From the IMG/VR virus record IMGVR_UViG_3300042305_002047, positions 1 to 27,377 of that record: a stretch of DNA of 27,377 nt; one strand, 5' to 3'. The notes beneath the pieces are model-generated. The model saw nothing but the letters and a program-made list of their open reading frames with translations. It was not told the DNA's origin and did not search any database. Positions 13,218 to 20,890 of this stretch are shown piece by piece. Made by a program: the position numbers and the translations under genes. This DNA comes from a virus. Position 1 is the first letter of the stretch. Every line of letters starts with the position of its first letter.

Positions 13218-13780
13218 GCGCGGTCCATGCGGCCACGGCGCGGGCGGCGCGCGAGCCGGGGCGGGTCGTCTGCGACGCCTGCGGGCGCGAGGCGCCCCGC
13301 GCGGAGATGATGCGCGACGCCGACCCCGACACCGAGTCGGGCTACGTCTGCGCCGAGGGCCACGGCTGTCTCGTGGTGCTCACCCCGGAGATGCGACTCG
13401 CGGGCATCGTGGTGAGCGCACCCGTCGTGGCGGCGGCACCGTCGGAGACGCCCCCCGCGATGACGGGCACCGTGTGGGAGCGCGCCGAGGCGAAGCGCGC
13501 GGTCAAGCGGCTGTCCGCGCTCGCGGACGCGGAGCTGCTCGTGGGCGGGTCGGCGCACGTCACGCCCGCGGACATGACCCCCTCGGAGGCGGCGGCGGTG
13601 CGGCGCGCGCTGCGACGGGTGACCGCGCGCTTCGGGCGACTCGCCGTCGAGGTCGCGCTGCGTGGGCAGCAGCCGGGCGCGGTCGAGAGCGCCGCGCTGA
13701 GCTACGGGCAGTGCGCCGCGGTGCTCGCGCGATGGATGCGCGACGAGAAGGTGCGGCGCACCCCGGAGCGTGCCGCGTGA
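13214..13780 (+). CDS. Hypothetical zinc-finger protein of the replication operon
   Basis: This 188-residue protein starts with GTG at 13214 (GTGA overlap). Near the N-terminus C20xxC23 and C46xxxHxC52 (VVCDACGRE; YVCAEGHGC) form a likely zinc-ribbon domain. The rest is helical: a basic helix around 95-110 (ERAEAKRAVKRLSALADAEL) and a C-terminal bundle (EAAAVRRALRRVTARFG, GQCAAVLARWMRDEKVRR). It may bind DNA or a replisome partner. No family is recognised. It lies two genes before the SF2 helicase. Confidence 0.72.
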   Translation: MSAVHAATARAAREPGRVVCDACGREAPRAEMMRDADPDTESGYVCAEGHGCLVVLTPEMRLAGIVVSAPVVAAAPSETPPAMTGTVWERAEAKRAVKRLSALADAELLVGGSAHVTPADMTPSEAAAVRRALRRVTARFGRLAVEVALRGQQPGAVESAALSYGQCAAVLARWMRDEKVRRTPERAA

Positions 13781-13998
13781 TCCGCGTCCGCGCCTGCCCC
13801 GACTTCCCCGCGCACGCCCGCGTCGTGGCCGCGCCGCTGTGCCCCGCGTGCGTGGCCGACCCCATCGACGTGCTGCTCGCGGCGGGGTGGACCCCGGCCG
13901 ACACACGCGCGCGCGGGCTGTGGCGTGACCCCGCGGACGGCGTGACCCGCACCGAGGCGCATGCGCTGCGGCTGGCGGGCAAGGACGCGGCCCGCTGA
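13777..13998 (+). CDS. Small Cys-containing hypothetical protein
   Basis: This 73-residue protein starts with GTG at 13777 (GTGA overlap) and its last base is the first base of the helicase ATG (TGATG). Cys7, His13, Cys22 and Cys25 (CPACVADP) could make a zinc site. The remainder, IDVLLAAGWTPADTRARG followed by WRDPADGVTRTEAHALRL, looks like a short helix-hairpin unit of the kind seen in small phage proteins that precede helicase genes. The function is unknown. Confidence 0.68.
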   Translation: MIRVRACPDFPAHARVVAAPLCPACVADPIDVLLAAGWTPADTRARGLWRDPADGVTRTEAHALRLAGKDAAR

Positions 13999-15290
13999 TG
14001 CAGCTCCGCCCGCACCAGACGCGCGCCATCGACGACGTGCGCGAGGCCTTCCGCCGACACCGCCGCGTGCTGCTCGTGGCGCCGACGGGCTTCGGCAAGA
14101 CCGCCGTCAGCGCGCAGCTCATCGCGTGGGCCGTGGCGCGCGGGCGCCGCGTGCTGTTCCTGGTGCACCGCCGCGAGATCGTGCTCGACACGCACCGCCG
14201 CCTCCCGGGCTCGGGGCTGGTGATGGCGGGCGAGGCTGTGACCGAGGCGCCCGTCCAGGTCGCGTCGATCCAGACCGTCGTGGCGCGCGAGCAGCACCCG
14301 CCCGCGGACCTCGTGGTGTGGGACGAGGCCCACCACTGCGATGCCGATACCTACCGCGCCGTCGCCGCGCAGTACCCGCGCGCGTGGCACCTCGGGCTCA
14401 CAGCCACGCCGCAGCGCGCGGACGGCGCAGGCCTGCGCGACGCGTTCGACGAGATCGTCGTGGGCGCCACCGTCGCCGAGCTCGTCGAGGGCGGATACCT
14501 CGCGCCGGTCGACCTCGTGCACCCCCCGAAGCGCCTCGCGGGCATCGCCGTCAACGCGGTGGACGCGTGGGCCGAGCACGCCGGGGGACGGCCGACCGTG
14601 GCGTTTCACGCGACGGTTGCGGAGTCCCGCGGGTTCGTCGAGGGCATCGCCGCGCGCGGCATCGAGGCGCGGCACATCGACGGCGGCACCCGCACCCGCG
14701 AGCGCGACGACGCCCTGCGGCTCTTCGCGGCGGGGCGCGTGCAGGTGCTGTCCAACGCGTTCGTGCTCACCGAGGGGTGGGACTGCGCGCGCGCCAAGGT
14801 GTGCCTGCTCGCGCGGGGCTGCGGTAGCGACGCGACCTTTCTGCAGATGGTTGGACGCGTGCGGCGTGTGGAGGCGCCCGGCGAGCGCGCGCTGATCATC
14901 GACCTTGCGGGCGTGGTCCATGAGCACGGGCACCCCGACGAGCCGCGGGAGTACACGCTCGACGGCATCCGGCGCCCGAAGAGCGATCGGCCCTGGATCA
15001 CGCAGTGCCAGGCGTGCGGGTGCGTGGTCGAGGGTGCGAAGCGCGGGCTGCGCTGCCCCATGTGCGGCGCCGCGTGGCCCACGCCGAAGCCCGTGCGCGT
15101 GCAGCGCGCGGCGCTCGGCGCGTCGGTGATCGTGCCCCGCGCGGTCAAGGACGCGCGGCTCGCGGAGCTGCTGCGCACGGCGCATGAGCGCGGCTACCGC
15201 CCGGGGTGGGTGGGCGTGCGGTTCAAAGAAGAGTTCGGCCACTGGCCTGCGGGGATCCCGTCGGCGTTCGGACAGCGGAGGGCGTCGTGA
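13998..15290 (+). CDS. SF2 DEAH-box helicase
   Basis: This 430-residue superfamily 2 helicase of the RAD25/type III restriction-like group has RPHQTRAI at 4-11 (Q-like motif), Walker A GFGKT at 31-35, DEAH at 109-112 (WDEAHH), TATP at 135-138, motif V GWDCARAKV at 260-268 and motif VI QMVGRVRR at 283-290. Cys337/340 and Cys353/356 make a C-terminal zinc ribbon. ATP-driven unwinding or remodelling of DNA during phage replication is the expected role. The ATG at 13998 overlaps the previous stop (TGATG) and the end overlaps the nuclease start (GTGA). Phage helicases of this type are often followed by VRR-NUC nucleases, as here. Confidence 0.92.
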   Translation: MQLRPHQTRAIDDVREAFRRHRRVLLVAPTGFGKTAVSAQLIAWAVARGRRVLFLVHRREIVLDTHRRLPGSGLVMAGEAVTEAPVQVASIQTVVAREQHPPADLVVWDEAHHCDADTYRAVAAQYPRAWHLGLTATPQRADGAGLRDAFDEIVVGATVAELVEGGYLAPVDLVHPPKRLAGIAVNAVDAWAEHAGGRPTVAFHATVAESRGFVEGIAARGIEARHIDGGTRTRERDDALRLFAAGRVQVLSNAFVLTEGWDCARAKVCLLARGCGSDATFLQMVGRVRRVEAPGERALIIDLAGVVHEHGHPDEPREYTLDGIRRPKSDRPWITQCQACGCVVEGAKRGLRCPMCGAAWPTPKPVRVQRAALGASVIVPRAVKDARLAELLRTAHERGYRPGWVGVRFKEEFGHWPAGIPSAFGQRRAS

Positions 15291-15625
15291 AGGAGTCGGA
15301 GATCCAGGACGCCGTGCGCCTCGCGCTCGGCACGATCCGCGGCGTCTGTTGCTGGCGGAACAACTGCGGCACCGCCGAGCACTGGACCGGCAGCGGCGTG
15401 CAGCGCGTGCGCTACGGCCTCGCGCCGGGGAGCGCCGACCTCGTGGGGCTGGTCGATGGGCGGTTCTTCGCGCTGGAGATCAAAGCACCGGGCGGGCGCG
15501 TCGCCCCCGAGCAGGAGCAGTGGCTCGCGCTCGTGCGGCGCAACGGCGGCTTCGCCGCGGTCGTGCGCAGCGCCGACGAGGCCCGCGCGTGCGTCGAGCG
15601 CTGCAGGGCGGGGGCGTCGCAGTGA
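15287..15625 (+). CDS. VRR-NUC domain nuclease
   Basis: This 112-residue single-domain VRR-NUC (PD-(D/E)xK-type) nuclease has GVQRVRYGLAPGSADLVG at 37-54, with Asp51, then FFALEIKAPGG at 60-70 supplying Glu64 and Lys66, followed by APEQEQWL. The N-terminal helix KESEIQDAV is also typical. Stand-alone VRR-NUC proteins act on branched or structured DNA and are frequent in phages beside a helicase. The GTG at 15287 overlaps the helicase stop (GTGA), which strongly suggests co-function in replication or recombination intermediates. Confidence 0.9.
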   Translation: MKESEIQDAVRLALGTIRGVCCWRNNCGTAEHWTGSGVQRVRYGLAPGSADLVGLVDGRFFALEIKAPGGRVAPEQEQWLALVRRNGGFAAVVRSADEARACVERCRAGASQ

Positions 15626-15927
15626 GCGCGCAGCCCGAGCACCTCACCCGCCTGCTCTCGGAGCACCCGCGCGTCTACACCCGCGAGGAGTCCCCGGGCG
15701 ACTGGACCGCGAGCGCGTGCGGATGCGTCGCCCACGGCCCCACCGAGGCGGGCGCGCGGCAGCAGCTCACCGCGATGCTCGTGCGCGCGGCGCTGCTGCA
15801 GGCCGATGACTGCGACCGTGACGCCGAGCGCGCACGGGCGCGGGCCGTGGCGTGCGAGCGCCGGGCTCGGGCGCTGCGGGATGCCGTCGCGGCGGCGGTC
15901 CTGAGCGACGTCGGGGGTGGTCGATGA
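15622..15927 (+). CDS. Hypothetical small protein with helical C-terminus
   Basis: This 101-residue protein starts with GTG at 15622 (GTGA overlap). The first 50 residues include SACGCVAHGPTEAGARQQL, a polar patch with two Cys and a His. The C-terminal half is a long charged Ala/Arg helix (DCDRDAERARARAVACERRA) with coiled-coil character. It overlaps the next gene as ATGA. No family is recognised; a structural or adaptor role in the replication operon is only a guess. Confidence 0.66.
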   Translation: MSAQPEHLTRLLSEHPRVYTREESPGDWTASACGCVAHGPTEAGARQQLTAMLVRAALLQADDCDRDAERARARAVACERRARALRDAVAAAVLSDVGGGR

Positions 15928-16304
15928 GCCAGCAAGCCGACCTCTTCGCCGACGCCCTGCCCACCCTCGCCGCGGGCGTGGCCGTCTCCGGCCCGCTCGT
16001 CGCCGTGGCCGTGCCCCGCCCGCGCCGGCGCCACTGGACCCGCGTGTGGGCGCACGAAGCCGCCGAGCCCACCTACGCCGCGCGCGAGGCCGTGCTGTGG
16101 ATCGCCGAGCACCGCACCAGCGCCGAGCCCCTCGCCGTGTGGCTGCGGCAGCTCCCCGCGATCCAGGGGCTGCGCCGCGACGCCACCCCCGTGCTCACGC
16201 AGGCGCGCCTCGTCCTCGCCCATTCCCGCAGCGGCGAGGACCACCCCGCCGTGCTCGCAGCCCTCGATGCCCTCCGCTCGCACGCCCCCATGGAGTCGCC
16301 GTGA
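15924..16304 (+). CDS. Small protein with N-terminal QADLF clamp motif
   Basis: This 126-residue protein starts with ATG at 15924 (ATGA overlap). It begins MSQQADLFADALP, in which QADLF closely fits the bacterial sliding-clamp-binding consensus QL(S/D)LF. After a hydrophobic linker the rest is helical and aromatic (RRRHWTRVWAHEAAE, REAVLWIAEHRTS, PLAVWLRQLPAIQGLR). It immediately precedes the primase-helicase gene, so it could link that enzyme to the host beta clamp; this is inference. No named family is known to me. Confidence 0.72.
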   Translation: MSQQADLFADALPTLAAGVAVSGPLVAVAVPRPRRRHWTRVWAHEAAEPTYAAREAVLWIAEHRTSAEPLAVWLRQLPAIQGLRRDATPVLTQARLVLAHSRSGEDHPAVLAALDALRSHAPMESP

Positions 16305-18382
16305 TGACCGCCCCGTCGAACGCTCCCGCCAAGCTCTCCCGCATGGGACGCGCCGCGCTGCACTACGCGTCGCAGTTCGGCTGGCGCGTGTTCCCGCTGC
16401 ACTACACCGACGACGCCGGGCTCTGCTCGTGCGGCAAGGCAGACTGCGGTGGGCCCGGCAAGCACCCCCGCACGCCCCGCGGGTGCCTCGACGCGTCCAC
16501 CGAGCCCGACGTGATCCGCGCGTGGTGGACCCGGTGGCCTGACGCCAACGTGGGCATCGCCACGGGTCACGGCCTGGTGGTCATCGACGTGGACCCGCGC
16601 AGCGGTGGCGACGACGGCATGGTGGACCTGCGCGCCAAGCTCGGCGCCCTGCCCGACACCGTCGAGGCGCTCACAGGCGGCGGCGGCAGGCACGTCTACC
16701 TTTCGACGACGGTGGAGGTCCGCAACAGCGCCGGCGTCCTCGCCCCGGGCGTCGACGTGCGCGGCGATGGGGGCTACGTCGTCGCCCCGCCGTCCACCCA
16801 CGCGAGCGGGCGCACCTACGGGTGGGAGGTCACCTCGCGCCCCGACGAGGTCGAGCTCGCGCCCGTGCCCCAAGCGTGGCTCGACGCGATGACCGCGCGG
16901 CCCAAGCTCCGCGTGATCCCGGGCGCCAAGGGTGAGCCGTTCCCCGAGGGGCAGCGCAACGCGAGCCTGTACAAGCGCGCGTGCTCCATGCGCGCAGCGA
17001 GCTTCGATGAGCCCGCCATCCTCGCCGCGATCATGGCAGAGAACGACGCGCGATGCGTCCCTCCGCTCGACCCCGCCGAGGTCAAGGCCATCGTCGCGAG
17101 CGCGTGCAAGCACCCCGAGGGGCACAGCGCCGAGGTCAAGGCGCGCATCGCGGCGAGGGCAGCGGCGGCAGACGAGGGGCTCCCTGCGCCCGAGCCGAAG
17201 AACACGACGGGCGAGTGGGAGGCCGACCTCTACCGCACGCCCAAGGGCGCCGTGCGCAACACCTTCGCCAACCTCTGCGCGATCCTGCGCAACGCCGAGG
17301 AGTACGGCGCGCGCCTGCGCTACAACGACATGATCATCGCCCCGACCCTCGACGGGCGAAAGCTCGAGGAGGCCGAGCTTGGGCTGATGCGCGAGGCCAT
17401 CGAGCGGCGCTACGGGATCAGCCCCGGCGCCGACGCGCTCGCGCAGGCCCTGCTCGCGGTCGCGTGGGAGCGCCGCTACCACCCGGTGCGCGACTACCTC
17501 AACGGCGCCGTGTGGGACGGCGTCCCGCGGCTCGACACCGTCGCCGCGCGCATCCTCGCGGCCGAGCCGAGCCCCATCAACACCACGATGGTCCGCGCCT
17601 GGTTCGTCTCCGCGGTCGCACGCGCGATGGACCCGGGGTGCAAGTGCGACACCTCCCTCGTGCTCGTCGGCGCGCAGGGCGCGCGCAAGAGCACGTTCTT
17701 CTCCGTGCTCGCCGGCGAGTGGTTCTCGGACACCGCCGTGGACATCGAGAACAAAGACGCGATGCTGCAGATCAACGGCGCCTGGATCTACGAGCTCGGC
17801 GAGATCGAGCACGTCACCGGGCGCGCACACGCGGGGCGCATCAAGGCGTTCATCTCCTCCGCGAAGGACACGTTCCGCGCGCCCTTCCACCGCACGCTCT
17901 CGGCGTTCCCCCGGTCCAACGTGATCGTGGGCAGCACCAACGAGGACCAGTTCCTCAACGATCCCACGGGCTCGCGCCGGTTCCACTGCGTCCGCGTCGG
18001 TGCGCGCGTGGACATCGAGGCGCTCAAGGCCGAGCGCGATCAGCTTTGGGCCGAGGCCGTTGCCGCCTACCAGGACCGCGAAGCGTGGTGGCTCACCGCG
18101 GAGGCCGAGGGCGCTCTGCGCGACGCGTCCGACGAGTTCCGCGTCGTCGACCCGTGGGAGGCGTCGATCGTGCGCTGGATCGAGGACCGCAACCCCGTCG
18201 ACATCCTGCGCCCGGTCACGACGCAGAGGATCCTCGTCGACGTGCTCGGGCTGCGCCTGCCGGACGTTGGGCAGCGCGAGGCCATGCGGGTGGCCGCGAT
18301 CATGAAGCGCATCGGGTGGGCGAACCGCGTGGCGCGCATCGAGGGCGGCAAGCTCGCCCGCGTCTGGGAGGTCGGGACGTGA
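16304..18382 (+). CDS. Primase-polymerase / VapE-type helicase fusion
   Basis: This 692-residue replication protein has an N-terminal Prim-Pol (AEP-type) domain at residues 10-200: CSCGKADCGGPGKHP at 41-55 (zinc-binding insert), VVIDVDP with Asp95/Asp97 at 92-98, GGGGRHVYL at 125-133 and DVRGDGGYVVAPPS at 151-164. A primase C-terminal-like helical region lies near 215-270. From about 350 it is a VapE/VirE-family SF3-like ATPase: Walker A GAQGARKST near 457, Walker B IYELGEIE near 491, then SSAKDTFRAPFHR and SNVIVGSTNE. It should prime and unwind at the origin. The ATG at 16304 has GGAG eight bases upstream and overlaps the previous stop; a GTG at 16301 is an alternative. The iteron-like region follows directly. 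Confidence 0.92.
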   Translation: MTAPSNAPAKLSRMGRAALHYASQFGWRVFPLHYTDDAGLCSCGKADCGGPGKHPRTPRGCLDASTEPDVIRAWWTRWPDANVGIATGHGLVVIDVDPRSGGDDGMVDLRAKLGALPDTVEALTGGGGRHVYLSTTVEVRNSAGVLAPGVDVRGDGGYVVAPPSTHASGRTYGWEVTSRPDEVELAPVPQAWLDAMTARPKLRVIPGAKGEPFPEGQRNASLYKRACSMRAASFDEPAILAAIMAENDARCVPPLDPAEVKAIVASACKHPEGHSAEVKARIAARAAAADEGLPAPEPKNTTGEWEADLYRTPKGAVRNTFANLCAILRNAEEYGARLRYNDMIIAPTLDGRKLEEAELGLMREAIERRYGISPGADALAQALLAVAWERRYHPVRDYLNGAVWDGVPRLDTVAARILAAEPSPINTTMVRAWFVSAVARAMDPGCKCDTSLVLVGAQGARKSTFFSVLAGEWFSDTAVDIENKDAMLQINGAWIYELGEIEHVTGRAHAGRIKAFISSAKDTFRAPFHRTLSAFPRSNVIVGSTNEDQFLNDPTGSRRFHCVRVGARVDIEALKAERDQLWAEAVAAYQDREAWWLTAEAEGALRDASDEFRVVDPWEASIVRWIEDRNPVDILRPVTTQRILVDVLGLRLPDVGQREAMRVAAIMKRIGWANRVARIEGGKLARVWEVGT

Positions 18383-18389
18383 GCCGGTT

Positions 18390-18709
18390 GTTACGGGTTA
18401 CGCCCGATACACTCAATTCCCGTAAGTGGGGATCGCACTTCGGAGGGTCACCCCGCCACTCCACCCCTACACGGGAGGCGTGGGGGTGTAACCCCTGTCA
18501 CAACGCCTATAAACAAGGCAGTTACACTCTACATACATATACTGTAACAGGGTGTAACACTGTAACTACAGGCGTTTTCGTTCAAGCTCTGCCGTTCGCG
18601 CGTAACGGAACGCGGAGTAAGCGCGGTCGCAGGGTGTGCCGCAACGTGTGCGCGTGTAGGTTCGGTGCCTACTCCTGCGCACCCCTGCGCACGCCGGAGG
18701 GCTGTTACA
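18390..18709. repeat. TGTAAC iteron-like cluster, candidate replication origin
   Basis: Six TGTAAC hexamers occur in both orientations at 18487, 18521 (inverted), 18543, 18553, 18561 and 18704 (inverted). Three CGTAAC variants lie at 18390, 18397 (both inverted) and 18601. An AT-rich island at 18507-18545 lies in the middle, a sharp contrast to the surroundings. The whole stretch 18383-18925 has no convincing gene. Its position right after the primase-helicase gene fits an origin. Confidence 0.6.
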
Positions 18710-18794
18710 CCCGCCCTCTGCGGGCCGTCCCTGTGACCCCCTCCCGCGCCCTCCCTCCCCTCGCACGCCCCGACGCCCACCCCGTGCCCTGCGC

Positions 18795-18879
18795 GCGCCC
18801 TGGACGGCGTCCTGGCGCAACGGCGGGCCACGTCCGCGCCCCCTCGCCGCACGGCCCCTACGCGGCGCCCTGGACGGCG
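18795..18879 (+). repeat. 15-bp direct repeat upstream of the terminase genes
   Basis: GCGCCCTGGACGGCG occurs exactly at 18795-18809 and 18865-18879, 70 bp apart, in non-coding DNA. The second copy contains the putative -35 box of the terminase promoter. It could be a packaging or regulatory site; function unknown. Confidence 0.45.
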
Positions 18880-18904
18880 CGGCGTGAGTGACATAGGCTG
18901 TCAC
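18871..18904 (+). promoter_or_regulatory. Putative late promoter with dyad over the -10 box
   Basis: TGGACG (18871-18876), a 17-bp spacer and TAGGCT (18894-18899) make a weak sigma-70-type promoter 20-30 bases before the small terminase. A perfect dyad, GTGACA (18888-18893), five bases, TGTCAC (18899-18904), is centred on the -10, so a protein bound there would control it. Confidence 0.5.
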
Positions 18905-18925
18905 CGGTAACCCTCGGACGACCTG

Positions 18926-19447
18926 ATGCCGAAGCCGCGCAGCAACGTGACCCCGCTCCCGACCGGGACGACGACCCGCCGAGGTGGCGCAGCCGGGTCA
19001 AACGTGCCGCCTCCGACGCACACCCGGCTGCGCCGCGACAAGGTGGCGCTGCTGCTGTGCCAGGGGCACCGCCCGGGCGCCGTCGTCGCGAAGATCGCCG
19101 AGGAGTTCGGCGTGTCCGAGCGCGTGGTCGAGGAGGACATCGGCCGCGTGCGCGACCAGTGGGCCGCGGAGGCAGCGGAGGAGCGCCCGCGTGCCCGCGA
19201 GGAGATGCTCGCCAAGATCGACGCCGCGCACATCGCCGCCCTGGACGACGGCAAGCACGGCGACTGCGCCCGCCTGCTCAAGCTCCGCGCGGAGGTGCAG
19301 GGCCTGGTGGGCCCGCGCAACGTGGCCATCGCCGTGAGCTCTGCCGAGGCGCTCACCGAAGAGGAGATCCGTGACCGAGCCGCTGCCCTACTCCGTCGAG
19401 CTCGCGAGCGCGTTGCTGGCGGAGTGGGATCACCTGACGGCGGCTGA
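18926..19447 (+). CDS. terS: Small terminase subunit (TerS-like)
   Basis: This 173-residue protein lies directly before the large terminase, the expected place for the DNA-recognition subunit of the packaging motor. Residues 35-70 form a helix-turn-helix: RLRRDKVALLLCQG, GAVVAKIAEEFGVSERVVEE, DIGRVRDQW. The middle is a long charged helical oligomerisation region (EERPRAREEMLAKIDAAH), followed by LLKLRAEVQGLVGPRNVAIA. The N-terminal 30 residues are basic and disordered. The ATG at 18926 has only a weak ribosome site. The C-terminal 77 bases overlap the large terminase in another frame, an unusually long overlap here. The assignment rests on position plus the helix-turn-helix. Confidence 0.78.
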   Translation: MPKPRSNVTPLPTGTTTRRGGAAGSNVPPPTHTRLRRDKVALLLCQGHRPGAVVAKIAEEFGVSERVVEEDIGRVRDQWAAEAAEERPRAREEMLAKIDAAHIAALDDGKHGDCARLLKLRAEVQGLVGPRNVAIAVSSAEALTEEEIRDRAAALLRRARERVAGGVGSPDGG

Positions 19448-20795
19448 GCGCCGGGAGCTGCACGAGCTCCTCGAGGCGGCGCGTGCGCGCGAGGAGCCGA
19501 CGGGCCTGCTCGATTTCGTGCCGCGCCTGTCGCGCGGGTACGAGCGCCCGGCACACCTCGCGTCTGTCGCGTCCCTGTTCGAGCGCGCGTTCGCCGGCGA
19601 GGCGGTGTTCGCGTGCGTGTCGGTGCCGCCGCGGCACGGCAAGACCGAGATGGTCCTCGCGGCGCTCGCGTGGTGGCTGTCGCGTCGGCCGGCCGACGCC
19701 CTGGGCTACGTGAGCTACGCGTCGAGCTTCGCGGAGTCCAAGAGCCTGCGGGCGCGGGACTTCGCCACGGCGCAGGGGGTGAAGCTCCACCCGGCGCGGT
19801 CGACCCTGTCGGAGTGGCGCACCACCGAGGGCGGCGGGCTGCTCGCCACGGGCATCGGCGGTCCGCTCACCGGGCAGGGCGTGCGCCTCGCGGTGGTGGA
19901 CGACCCGGTGAAGAACCGCGAGGAGGCCGAGTCGGCGCTGATCCGCCAGCGCACGTGGGATTGGTTCACCAGCACGCTGTGGACGCGCATCGAGCCGGGC
20001 GGGAGCTGCATCGTGGTGCACACGCGCTGGCACGAGGACGACCTGATCGGGCGCCTCGCGCGCGGGGAGATGGGCGACGCGGCGCAGTGGGAGGTGGTGA
20101 ACCTCCCCGCGGTGGACGATGCGGGCGCGCCGCTGTGGCCCTCGAGGTGGCCGCTCTCCGAGCTGGCGAAGAAACGCGCGGCGAACGAGTACGACTGGCA
20201 CTCCCTGTTCATGGGCGCCCCGCGGGCCCGGGGCGGTGAGGTGTTCCGCACGCCGACGCGCTACACGACGCCCGACCTCGCGGGCGCGCGCATCGTGCTC
20301 GCCGTGGACCCCGCGGGCACCGAGTCCACCCGCGCCGACTGGACCGTCGCGGTGGCCCTCGCGATGCGCGGCGCAGGGACGACGCTGCGGGCGGACGTGG
20401 TGGACGTGCTGCGGCTGCAGCGCGAGCCGGGCGACGTCGCGCGGGAGCTGCACGCCTGGCAGCGCAAGCACGGGATGGCCCCGCTGCACATCGAAGCGAG
20501 CCGGGACGGCAAGAGCATCGCGCGGGCGCTGCGGTCCATCGAGCCGGGCCTGCGGCTGTCGGAGGTTGCACCCAGGGGCGACAAGTTCGTCAGGGCGCAG
20601 CCGGTGGCAACGGCGTGGAACGAGGGCCGCGTGCGGGTGCCTGCGAGCAGCCAGGGCGCGCCGTGGCTCGGGGCGTTCCTCGACACCGTGTGCCGCTTCA
20701 CGGGCGTGAGCGACCGCCACGACGACGACGTCGATGCGCTGGCCTACGCATGGACCGCGGGCACCGGGTCGGGCGTCACGCAGTTCTCGCGGTGA
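19371..20795 (+). CDS. terL: Large terminase subunit (packaging ATPase/nuclease)
   Basis: This 474-residue terminase translocates and cuts the concatemer. Walker A VPPRHGKTE is at 85-93, Walker B VRLAVVDDPV at 171-180 (D177, D178) and the coupling-like segment VVHTRWHEDD at 215-224. The C-terminal RNase H-like nuclease shows AVDPAGTES at 311-319 (Asp313), HIEAS at 373-377 (Glu375) and DDDVDALAYA at 451-460. GTG at 19371 is used, within the end of terS. The closest recognisable grouping is the Terminase_6 family; headful versus cos packaging cannot be read. A 90-bp gap follows before the portal gene. Confidence 0.95.
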   Translation: MTEPLPYSVELASALLAEWDHLTAAERRELHELLEAARAREEPTGLLDFVPRLSRGYERPAHLASVASLFERAFAGEAVFACVSVPPRHGKTEMVLAALAWWLSRRPADALGYVSYASSFAESKSLRARDFATAQGVKLHPARSTLSEWRTTEGGGLLATGIGGPLTGQGVRLAVVDDPVKNREEAESALIRQRTWDWFTSTLWTRIEPGGSCIVVHTRWHEDDLIGRLARGEMGDAAQWEVVNLPAVDDAGAPLWPSRWPLSELAKKRAANEYDWHSLFMGAPRARGGEVFRTPTRYTTPDLAGARIVLAVDPAGTESTRADWTVAVALAMRGAGTTLRADVVDVLRLQREPGDVARELHAWQRKHGMAPLHIEASRDGKSIARALRSIEPGLRLSEVAPRGDKFVRAQPVATAWNEGRVRVPASSQGAPWLGAFLDTVCRFTGVSDRHDDDVDALAYAWTAGTGSGVTQFSR

Positions 20796-20857
20796 CCCGC
20801 CCGGGTCTGTCGGCTGCGCGCACCCCCTCGCCCGCACCCCGTCACCCGCAACGCTTT

Positions 20858-20890
20858 GACATATCCCGTCCACCCGTGACAGGATATGTC
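20858..20890 (+). promoter_or_regulatory. Inverted repeat enclosing the portal start codon
   Basis: GACATATCC (20858-20866) and GGATATGTC (20882-20890) form a perfect 9-bp stem with a 15-nt loop between terL and portal. The candidate ATG (20886-20888) and the AGGA before it lie in the right arm, so the mRNA hairpin would hide the start. TTGACA at 20856-20861 overlaps the left arm. Confidence 0.5.

Noticed and set aside
16073-17986. A 637-residue minus-strand open frame under the primase-helicase
   Set aside because: Shadow of a clearly recognised Prim-Pol/VapE protein in the other strand.
18379-18891. A frame continuing from GTG at 18379 through the region after the primase-helicase gene
   Set aside because: Cys/Thr/Arg-rich with no domain; codon use differs from the neighbours, and the DNA holds the TGTAAC repeats and an AT-rich island.
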